64,000 bases of DNA, taken from contig CATNEN010000032.1 of NCBI GenBank assembly GCA_950097015.1, positions 1,550,001 to 1,614,000 on the forward strand, in the 5' to 3' direction. Positions within the stretch are counted from its first letter, which is position 1, and each line of letters opens with the position of its first letter. A program made the translations under genes and the position numbers. A model generated the notes under the pieces. That model ran no database searches. It was not told the origin of the DNA and worked only from the letters and a program-made list of their open reading frames with translations. The stretch is from Macrostomum hystrix (taxonomy: Eukaryota > Platyhelminthes > Macrostomidae). Below, piece by piece: positions 55,863 through 64,000 of this stretch.

Positions 55863-58801
55863 CCGCACAGTTCAGTTGCAGAGGCTGCATTTCAAAGTGC
55901 TCTTGTGTGCAGCATTGGGTTCTGTGCCTCTGCGAAACAATCAGCGGCCGTCGTTGCTGACGCCCGCGCAGTCGCCAGCAGCAGAGAAGTTCGCCTAGTC
56001 CGTCGCGAAATTTCTTGCCAATGACGCAGTAGAGAACGAAATTCAAGCAGGAATTGATGAGAACTAGAAAGTTGGTGGCCACAATGGCCAGCTGGGCTGA
56101 CTGCCACTCGCCGAGGGCGGAACTGCCAAGCACATCCACGGCAGTCAGAATCACATTCGGCAGCATGAATAGGTAGAAACTGATCACTATGGCCAACGAC
56201 ACGTATGTGAGTTGCACCTGATTGATTGTAATTAAGAATGACCGTGAGTGGCAGGGCTGTGTAACGCGTTTGCCTCTCGCGCCAAGGTCCCTGAGCTCGA
56301 TTCCGCGGCGAGGCCACATTTATTTGAGGCACAGCCGCAGGGAGAAGGCTTGGGGGCTTGTCGTGCAATTTACGACATAGAGGGCCAACCTCCAAGGCAC
56401 TGTGAAAGAATGCCTTGACGATGAAGAAGTCAGGGCAGATGTACACACCTGTGTGCGTGTGTGCTCATTATCATTTGGTGACAGTAGACCCGCAGCCAGC
56501 GAGGAGGCAATTCTGCCCATTCATCTGATTCCTGAGCACACACGCATACACTCACACAGGGCCTTCAAAGGGGCGTAAATTGCACAAGCCCCCAAGCCTT
56601 CTCTCCTTGCCTACGGATTCGAACTCAGGAGGTTTGGCGCGAGAGTCACTTCTGTACCCGTAAATTGTACTTTAAAATTACACTTTTGAATGCATTCAAA
56701 CTGAATCGAAATTCCAATGAAACATGTGGAAAAAAATGAGTTCTGTTTCTGTTTGGTCTCTCATTTTACCTATATGAGCAAACAACAGGGCGGGGAAAGT
56801 ATTTGAGACTATAGTAACACTGTATGATCTGGCTGGTATTGTACGAACCAGAGCTAGTGCTACTATGAGGGCAGGTCATGTCTCCTGGTCCTCTGACTGT
56901 ATGCAGCCACAGTTTGATTAGAAAACTAATTCCGTGAAAATGCAGAGCGAATTTATAATTTCACTCTCTCTCTCTCTCGCTAATACCTCGTATTTTATGC
57001 AGTCTATGGACTATTTGATCTTGAGATTAACTCAGGGATTAACTCATGGTGCTACTGGAGGCGGATCTGTCACGGCAGTTGAGCTGTTCTCACTCTCTAA
57101 CCCTTCTTAAGTATCTTTCTCCTAACTTGGCGAAAAGTTGTGGAGTGAAAATTTTCTTTATTTAAAAACTGTCTTTGTTAAAAATTTTAACCAAACGATC
57201 GATTTCTTTCGTTTCTTTCGGTTTTCAGATGAGAGAATGCGCACGAAGTTGCAGCCCTTATGAATACTGGACTTGTCTTGAAGGATACCGAATTTTCCTG
57301 GCAAATCTAAGCCAACATTCGCGAGCAGTCAACATTCAAAAGCACTTCTAGTGAAATTTAGGTTTGGTAAAATGAATCTAATTTCTAACTTTACAACTGA
57401 CCCTACAACCCTGCTTCACCTGCAACCAGCCCTGCTTAACCTGCAACCAGCCCTGTATCTCCTGCAACCAGCCCTGCTTCACCTGCAACCAGCCCTGCTT
57501 CACCTGCAACCAGCACTGCATCTCCTGCAACCAGCCCTGCATCTCCTGCAACCAGCCCTGCATCTCCTGCAACCAGCCCTGCATCACCTACTACCAGCCC
57601 TGCATCACCTACTACCAGCCCTGCATCTCCTGCAACCAGCCCTGCATCACCTACTACCAGCTCTGCATCTCCAGCAACCAGCCCTGCATCTCCTACTACC
57701 AGCCCTGCATCACCTGCAACCAGCCCTGCATCTCCTGCAACCAGCCCTGCATCTCCTGCAACCAGCCCTGCATCTCTGACAAACCTCTTTCTCCTGATTT
57801 CTGCCCGCACTTCGCCAAGCTTTGATGTTCCGTCGCAGGCATACGGCGATGCGAATATTCGTGGCTGTTATAGCAGCCACTGGCACCACGAAATACACAA
57901 CTGTGTACATGACTCCTGTGTACACAATTTCGTACATTCCGGTTGTTGTGCCGTTGCCAGGCCTCAGCCACGGCGCTGCCTCGAAGGTGTACTTGTACGG
58001 CTCGCATTGGCCCGAGCCTGCAGTCTCGTTAGTCGAATGATAGCAGCCGAACAGGCTGAGGGATTTCTGCAGGATTCGGCGCTGCTGCGCGTCAGATTTC
58101 AGCTCGCTGCCCACTGGCCTTGTAACAACCACCAGCTCGAAGTACTTGGGCGCGTTGTAGATGGCGCTGAATAGGATCACCAGGCCGATGTTGCGCAGCA
58201 CTGATCGACACGATGGTGGCTCGTCGTTGACGCCCCTGATGACGGCCAGTGGCCGACAGACCGCATTGTAGCGCTCGAAGGACACCAACAATGTGATGTA
58301 GATCGAAGCCATTTGCATTGTGAAGCACACCGGCATCACGTATTTGACAGTGTAGCCGCGGGTCAGGTAGAGATAGTACAGCCAGCGACTGCCTACCTGG
58401 TGGTATTCGTAGAAAACTCCCAGCACATTGATGAGGAAGTTGGCCAGTATGAAAACTGCGTCCACCAGGCACAGGGCTGACAGAATGCTGAACAGCGGAC
58501 ACCGGCGCTGTCGGCTAGCTCTCTGGAGGACGATGAAGGACAGGGCGTTGCCGATGATGCCAAGGATTGACACTAGCCCGGTCAGGTAGAACGCCATGAC
58601 GCTGGTGGCAAGCTGGAAGCCATTCTGATTATCCATGTCGGCAGTAGGAGAGGCGGTCGTGGACAGGACAGTCGAATTGTCGACAATGTTGTTGATCTTG
58701 CCGATGGTCGCTGACTGGACAATCACAGCAGGCGACGACATAGAGATGCGAGACTCTGCTGGCAACAATGTCCGATGTGAGAGTGAGTCACTGTGAGTCA
58801 T
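55858..58801 (-). CDS. Rhodopsin-class GPCR, FMRFamide-receptor-like
   Basis: Two exons: 57785-58801 (ATG at 58801, 339 residues, donor GTTTGT) and 55858-56217 (119 residues, acceptor AATCAATCAG), phase 0, 458 residues. The N-terminus is Ser/Thr-rich with N-glycosylation sites (NST). Seven helices can be followed: TM1 [20 protein letters not shown]2 [21 protein letters not shown]3 ending in [12 protein letters not shown] (ERY in place of DRY), TM4 [15 protein letters not shown], a long Cys-containing loop, TM5 [21 protein letters not shown]6 [17 protein letters not shown]7 [19 protein letters not shown] with NFVLY for NPxxY. This pattern is that of peptide receptors of the FMRFamide group; the ligand cannot be read from sequence. 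The C-terminal tail has CC in helix-8 region (ELLCCW), possible palmitoylation sites. ATG at 58801 is followed by a second at 58741. Confidence 0.85.
56238..56466 (+). mobile_element. tRNA-derived SINE, copy 3 (left half of inverted pair)
   Basis: A box GAGTGGCAGGGCTGTGTAACGC and B box GAGCTCGATTCC, then the family body, cut off after GTGTGCTCA where an inverted second copy begins. Lies in the GPCR intron, antisense to the gene. Confidence 0.85.
56467..56660 (-). mobile_element. tRNA-derived SINE, copy 4 (right half of inverted pair)
   Basis: Reverse copy, with TCGCTGGCTGCGGGTCTA-type 3' part next to copy 3 and the head at the right. Its B box GAGTTCGAATCC matches the polymerase III consensus best of all copies. 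The middle block is shortened. The pair can form a hairpin in intron RNA. Confidence 0.8.
56661..57404. other. GPCR intron, unique part
   Basis: Intron sequence with a CT dinucleotide run at 56962-56978. Nothing else recognised. Confidence 0.5.
57405..57778. repeat. 21-bp minisatellite at the GPCR donor site
   Basis: About 18 copies of CCAGCCCTGCATCTCCTGCAA, with CACCTACTA variants. It abuts the exon 1 donor (57784-57779), so it fills the first bases of the GPCR intron; reading on from exon 1 gives a spurious Cys/Arg-rich tail. Confidence 0.95.
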
Positions 58802-59198
58802 TGTGAGTCACTGTGAGGTAACCAAGCGATTTCTAAGACTCTTACCTGGCTAAGTTTGTGGATGTAGAGTTACTGAAGACTTTTAGCTTTTGTGAACTTT
58901 TTAACAGAATTTTTTTTCTCTTGTTGGCCTCTTGAGCATAGTTCACTAATATATCCCTTATGCGTGAGGATTTGAAAATTCTAGCGCGCCTGTCATTGGC
59001 TGACAGATCTCAGTTCCCCCAGCTCAGTGGCGTTAGCATTGGCTTCCCTATAGGATTTTCTCTGGGTATCGGTCACGCTTATCCTTCAAAGAATCATTTC
59101 GTCCACAAATTGCTGCAGATTGAACAACAAGATTTTTTACTAAATAACGATGGACAAACAGACGGACAATTGTAAAATACAATAAAATTGTGTCCTTG
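58802..59198. other. Upstream region of the GPCR gene
   Basis: Four near-copies of GTGAGTCACT straddle the start region (58779-58815). The rest is unique sequence; no TATA box at a clear distance. Confidence 0.4.
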
Positions 59199-59485
59199 GG
59201 GGTCAGTGGCAGAGCGGTCTAACGCGTTTTCCTCTCGCACCAAGGTCCCTCAGCTCGATTCCGCGGCGAGGCCACATTCATTTGGGGGCTTGTCGTGCAA
59301 TTTACGCCCTTGAGGGCCAGCCTCCAAGGCACAGTGAGAGTGTACACTGCCTGACGATGAGAAAGTCAGGGCAAATGTACGCACCTGTGTGAGCATACAG
59401 TATCTGTGTGCGTGTGTGCTCAGGAAGCAGCCTACTCGCTGGCTGCGGGTCTAGTGTCACCACATCATGTGCCATTACCCGCAGA
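59199..59485 (+). mobile_element. tRNA-derived SINE, copy 5
   Basis: The clearest tRNA-like head: A box AGTGGCAGAGCGG, TCTAACGCG, then B box CAGCTCGATTCC, with the 5' and 3' parts of the acceptor-like stem missing. One body block (CGCAGCCGCAGAAGC-type) is deleted compared with copy 1. Confidence 0.85.
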
Positions 59486-60044
59486 AAATGTGTAATGTAA
59501 TGGTGTAACTGATTAGGTTTAACTCATATATGTTTATTATTATTGTGCAGAAGTAAATTATTCTCAATATATTATTTATCCTGGAATGAGACGCAATCAA
59601 GAAAGTCATCTATCCATTCCACGCCTAATAAACGCCTACGAGTATTAGTAATGCGAGCTGTAATGATGACGAGAGATGTAATCAGGCGAGCAATCTGATT
59701 CCCTGACTGCAGAGTACAGTCGCAGAGCTCAAAGCTTTATCGAGCACTTACTCAACAGCTTTATAGGCCCTGTTCGATGGAGCATAAACAAATGGGCCAG
59801 AAAAACAACAACAACTCAACTCGAGGAGCTGCAGGTGTTTTTTGACAGACTTGAGCTGTCAGGGGTTGAGCTGTGGGTCCAGCGCATAGTGATAAGAAGA
59901 GCTGGGCTTGATCCTTCTCAAAGAGAAATCCTGGCATTGAAATGGCAGTGACGCGAGTTCAAGTACCAAATCGTTCCAGGTGATATTTTTTAGACTGCAC
60001 CTGCTAAAAATTTGTTGCTAATAACAACAACAGTATCTTTATTG
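59486..60044. other. Unique sequence
   Basis: No recognised gene. Contains AACAACAACA words near 59810 and 60024. Confidence 0.35.
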
Positions 60045-62200
60045 CTTTCAATTCTGCATCACATCATCTCACAGCTACAGTATACAGCTTCAATTCTGCA
60101 TCACATCATCTCACAGCTACAGTACAGCTTCAACTCTGCATCACATCATCTCACAGCTGCAGTGCAGCTTCAATTCTGCATCACATCATCTCACAGCTGC
60201 AGTGCAGCTTCAATTCTGCATCACATCATCTCACAGCTGCAGTGCAGCTTCAACTCTGCATCACATCATCTCACAGCTGCAGTATACAGCTTCAATTCTG
60301 CATCACATCATCTCACAGCTGCAGTGCAGCTTCAATTCTGCATCACATCATCACACAGCTACTGTACAGCTTCAATTCTGCATCACATCATCTCACAGCT
60401 ACAGTATACAGCTTCACCTCTGCATCACATCATCTCACAGCTGCAGTATACAGCTTCAATTCTCCATCACATCATCTCACAGCTTCACCTCTGCATCACA
60501 TCATCTCACAGCTGCAGTGCAGCTTCAATTCTGCCTGACATCATCTCACAGCTGCAGTGCAGCTTCAATTCTGCCTCACATCATCTCACAGCTTCACCTC
60601 TGCATCACATCATCTCACAGCTACAGTATACAGCTTCACCTCTGCATCACATCATCTCACAGCTGCAGTATACAGCTTCAATTCTCCATCACATCATCTC
60701 ACAGCTTCACCTCTGCATCACATCATCTCACAGCTGCAGTATACAGCTTCAATTCTGCATCACATCATCTCACAGCTGCAGTGCAGCTTCAATTCTGCCT
60801 CACATCATCTCACAGCTGCAGTGCAGCTTCAATTCTGCATCACATCATCTCACAGCTGCAGTGCGGCTTCAATTCTGCATCACATCATCTCACAGCTACA
60901 GTATACAGCTTCACCTCTGCATCACATCATCTCACAGCTGCAGTATACAGCTTCAATTCTCCATCACATCATCTCACAGCTTCACCTCTGCATCACATCA
61001 TCTCACAGCTGCAGTATACAGCTTCAATTCTCCATCACATCATCTCACAGCTTCACCTCTGCATCACATCATCTCACAGCTGCAGTATACAGCTTCAATT
61101 CTCCATCACATCATCTCACAGCTTCACCTCTGCATCACATCATCTCACAGCTGCAGTATACAGCTTCAATTCTGCATCACATCATCTCACAGCTGCAGTG
61201 CAGCTTCAATTCTGCCTCACATCATCTCACAGCTGCAGTGCAGCTTCAATTCTGCATCACATCATCTCACAGCTGCAGTGCAGCTTCAATTCTGCCTCAC
61301 ATCATCTCACAGCTGCAGTGCAGCTTCAATTCTGCATCACATCATCTCACAGCTGCAGTATACAGCTTCAATTCTCCATCACATCATCTCACAGCTGCAG
61401 TATACAGCTTCAATTCTCCATCACATCATCTCACAGCTGAAGTATACAGCTTCAATTCTGCATCACATCATCTCACAGCTACAGTATACAGCTTCACCTC
61501 TGCATCACATCATCTCACAGCTGCAGTATACAGCTTCAATTCTCCATCACATCATCTCACAGCTTCACCTCTGCATCACATCATCTCACAGCTGCAGTGC
61601 AGCTTCAATTCTGCCTGACATCATCTCACAGCTGCAGTGCAGCTTCAATTCTGCCTCACATCATCTCACAGCTTCACCTCTGCATCACATCATCTCACAG
61701 CTACAGTATACAGCTTCACCTCTGCATCACATCATCTCACAGCTGCAGTATACAGCTTCAATTCTCCATCACATCATCTCACAGCTTCACCTCTGCATCA
61801 CATCATCTCACAGCTGCAGTATACAGCTTCAATTCTGCATCACATCATCTCACAGCTGCAGTGCAGCTTCAATTCTGCCTCACATCATCTCACAGCTGCA
61901 GTGCAGCTTCAATTCTGCATCACATCATCTCACAGCTGCAGTGCAGCTTCAATTCTGCCTCACATCATCTCACAGCTGCAGTGCAGCTTCAATTCTGCAT
62001 CACATCATCTCACAGCTGCAGTGCAGCTTCAATTCTGCCTCACATCATCTCACAGCTGCAGTGCAGCTTCAATTCTGCATCACATCATCTCACAGCTGCA
62101 GTGCAGCTTCAATTCTGCCTCACATCATCTCACAGCTGCAGTGCAGCTTCAATTCTGCATCACATCATCTCACAGCTGCAGTGCAGCTTCAATTCTGCCA
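60045..62200. repeat. 40-bp minisatellite with a 1,080-bp duplicated block
   Basis: Some 55 units of three length classes: 40 bp (CACATCATCTCACAGCTGCA plus GTGCAGCTTCAATTCTGCAT), 42 bp (with TATACAGC for GCAGC) and 29 bp (with CAGCTTCACCTCTGCAT directly after the CACA). The sequence from about 60369 to 60865 recurs at 61449-61945, exactly 1,080 bases on, including the rare CTGCCTGACA variant (60531 and 61611). The mix of lengths keeps plus frames open for up to 817 codons by chance. Confidence 0.96.
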
Positions 62201-62696
62201 CACCCATTTACTCGACTGGTTAAGCCCTACTCATCTTTCAGGAATAAATTTCGCAGAATTCCAGTCTCATTGCCGATGGTCGGATAACGGGTGGCGGATC
62301 GGATGTATCTCCACTTCCCCTAGAAGCAGATCAGAGACCACACCCGGCAGATCAAAGCCATTGCGCCCAGCTTTGATTTCGGCTTGTGTTGCCAGGTTTT
62401 TAGAAACTTCACTTCACTGCGGCTGGAAAGATCATTGCAGAAAAAAATTTATCGAACTGAAATAAAACCTCTTCATGAGCCAGCAGCTATTAATTCCTAC
62501 CTGAAATTTTGAAATGTCCCACTAAAATAGTCCCGATTTTTTATTTTGGCCGTGGTTGTGATTTTTATACTCAAGCATGTCTAATGGATCTTTGGCGAGC
62601 ATCTCAGGAACTATTTCTGTGAAATGAATAGCTTGGACAATGAGACTAGAAATTTGACAAGCAGTTTAAAATCGATTAGACACAAATATTATAATA
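62201..62696. other. Unique sequence
   Basis: No gene recognised; a frame running out of the minisatellite ends at 62465. Confidence 0.35.
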
Positions 62697-63145
62697 GATT
62701 AGATTAAATAAGACAGTGAGAATAGATAAGATAGTGAGAATAGATGAGACACTGAGAATAGATGAGACACTGAGAATAGATGAGAAAGTGAGAATAGATG
62801 AGACACTGAGAATAGATGAGACAGTGAGAATGGATGAGACACTGAGAATAGATGAGAAAGTGAGAATAGATGAGACAGTGAGAATAGATGAGACACTGAG
62901 AATAGATGAGAAAGTGAGAATAGATGAGACAGTGAGAATGGATGAGACACTGAGAATAGATGAGAAAGTGAGAATAGATGAGACACTGAGAATAGATGAG
63001 AAAGAGAATAGATGAGACACTGAGAATAGATGAGAAAGTGAGAATAAATGAGACACTGAGAATAGATGAGAAAGTGAGAACAGATAAGACACTGAGAATA
63101 GATAAGACACTGAGAATAGATGAGACAGTGAGAATAGATTAGATT
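62697..63145. repeat. 18-bp minisatellite
   Basis: About 25 copies of GAGACACTGAGAATAGAT with ACAGTG and AAAGTG variants. Confidence 0.95.
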
Positions 63146-63558
63146 AGATTTGACACCATGAGATTCGATACTGAGCTAGAGTCTAAGATCAGTTTGGACA
63201 CAGACAGGACCTAGAGACATAAAATCAGAGTTGAAATGCTGAATGCATTACAGGCTGTGTAGGAAGCCAACATTAAGCGAAAACGGCAGACAATATTTAT
63301 GTTTGATAGCAGTGGTAGAACAATTACTTGCCATTTCGCTGCATGTTAGTTTATATTTTTATAAGCAATTATAGCTGTCAATTCTAAGGTCCTGTCGGAT
63401 GGCAAGGGCAGCTAGGAAATAATAAAAAGCTTCTATTTAAAATTCTGGCGACTATAGCGACTCACGCAAGGTGGCCAAGCAAAAACTAGAAATTTGGCCA
63501 AGTCCTACGAAACAGTTTATTTCAATAGGGAAATCTCATTGCTCATTGTGTGGCGCAG
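63146..63558. other. 3' UTR and flank of the gene at 63559
   Basis: AATAAA on the minus strand at about 63524-63519, some 35-40 bases past the stop codon; the rest is unique spacer. Confidence 0.5.
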
Positions 63559-63813
63559 TCACATCCAGATGGCATTCCACAGTCTTGGCGCAACCTTCTT
63601 TGCCAGTCCAGCGCCGAGCATGCCGCCATACGTCTTGCTCAACTGCTCATGTTTTAGAAAATTTGTCGGGTGCTCAACTAGATGACCGCGAACCTTCTCC
63701 AGCTCCTTCAACGCCACAGCCGGGTCGCTCTGAGCCAATCCAGGCTCCTTAAGGAACTCCGAAAGCTGGGCGAAGGTCGTCGCGTTGTTTGGGTAGGTCC
63801 GGAACACCTGGTT
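63559..63813 (-). CDS. Last exon of an unidentified protein
   Basis: Minus-strand exon after the acceptor CCTGCCAACCAG. It reads VFRTYPNNATTFAQLSEFL and ends TYGGMLGAGLAKKVAPRLW then NAIWM and a stop, with a polyadenylation signal close behind, so this is a true gene end of about 82 residues. VFRTYPNNATTFAQLSEF followed by an Asp/Pro and an alpha-helical stretch recalls the B-C-D helices of globins, but the later part does not show a clear proximal His, so I do not assign it. Upstream exons lie beyond the repeat or outside the window. Confidence 0.6.
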   Translation of the reverse strand, partial: NQVFRTYPNNATTFAQLSEFLKEPGLAQSDPAVALKELEKVRGHLVEHPTNFLKHEQLSKTYGGMLGAGLAKKVAPRLWNAIWM

Positions 63814-63829
63814 GGCAGGGGTGGCACGC

Positions 63830-64000
63830 ACAAAGGATAAAAGGGGTGGAGTAGTGTACGAGTACATTGGGTTGAGGAGCCCGGGCTCAGAAGACGGAAG
63901 GTCACAGAGAGAAGGGGTGGAGTAGTGTACATTGGGTTGAGGAGCCCGGGCTCAGAAGACGGAAGGCCAGAGAGAGAAGGCATGGAGTAGTGTACATTGG
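63830..64000. repeat. About 70-bp tandem repeat at the right edge
   Basis: Two and a half copies of a unit containing GTGGAGTAGTGTACATTGGG and GAGCCCGGGCTCAGAAGACG; the first copy has an extra GAGTAC. It lies in the intron before the last exon at 63559-63813 and continues out of the window. Confidence 0.9.

Noticed and set aside
55698-56024. Plus-strand frame with a (SVSQ)n run
   Set aside because: Microsatellite read-through opposite the GPCR tail exon.
57696-57784. Cys/Arg-rich C-terminal extension of the GPCR exon 1 frame
   Set aside because: It is read-through past the donor into the intron satellite; the second exon supplies TM6 and TM7 in phase.
60012-62465. 817-codon plus-strand frame
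   Set aside because: Reads through the 40-bp satellite; all three plus frames are similarly open and the peptide is the same repeat in shifted register.

Overview
This is a metazoan nuclear genome window. Genes are split by short introns with GT..AG borders, they include animal families (Maf bZIP, G-protein gamma, heparan sulfate 3-O-sulfotransferase, rhodopsin-class GPCR, multi-Tudor protein, CUB protein), and there is no operon structure. Several start codons lie 1-9 bases after a good splice acceptor, a Gly/Tyr-rich secreted protein resembles flatworm eggshell proteins, and minisatellite DNA is very dense. A free-living flatworm of the Macrostomum kind fits best, but the species is an inference.

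Layout: 0.7-3.7 kb, CUB-domain protein (minus) with two minisatellites in its introns; 7.0-7.2 kb, G-gamma (plus); 9.0-10.4 kb, HS3ST (minus) between two inverted arrays of one 32-bp satellite; 13.4-14.0 kb, Gly/Tyr-rich secreted protein (minus); 17.6-21.9 kb, multi-Tudor protein (minus); 23.4-30.2 kb, a nearly intact Ty3/gypsy LTR retrotransposon with 6-bp target duplications and a -1 frameshift signal; 32.1-33.0 kb, a doubtful small gene (minus); 40.9-43.2 kb, C2-domain/Rab11-FIP-like protein (minus); 46.9-47.7 kb, intronless Maf-family bZIP factor (minus); 49.9-51.7 kb, a frameshifted Crypton-like tyrosine recombinase element; 55.9-58.8 kb, peptide-type GPCR (minus); 63.6-63.8 kb, last exon of an unidentified gene (minus).

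About 17 kb (roughly a quarter) is tandem repeat, in some twenty unrelated families with units from 4 to about 70 bp. Two lie inside coding exons (HS3ST stalk and Tudor linker, both 11-residue units), several lie inside introns, and two show higher-order organisation (379 bp and 1,080 bp). Five copies of a tRNA-derived SINE are spread over the window, two of them as an inverted pair inside the GPCR intron. Long open frames through the arrays are artefacts of periods without stop codons.

The genes do not form a pathway. They are ordinary single-copy animal genes embedded in repeat-rich DNA. The observations most worth a second look are the recombinase element with its three-copy end motif, the inverted satellite pair around HS3ST, the coding minisatellites, the SINE family, and the acceptors next to start codons that suggest spliced-leader trans-splicing.
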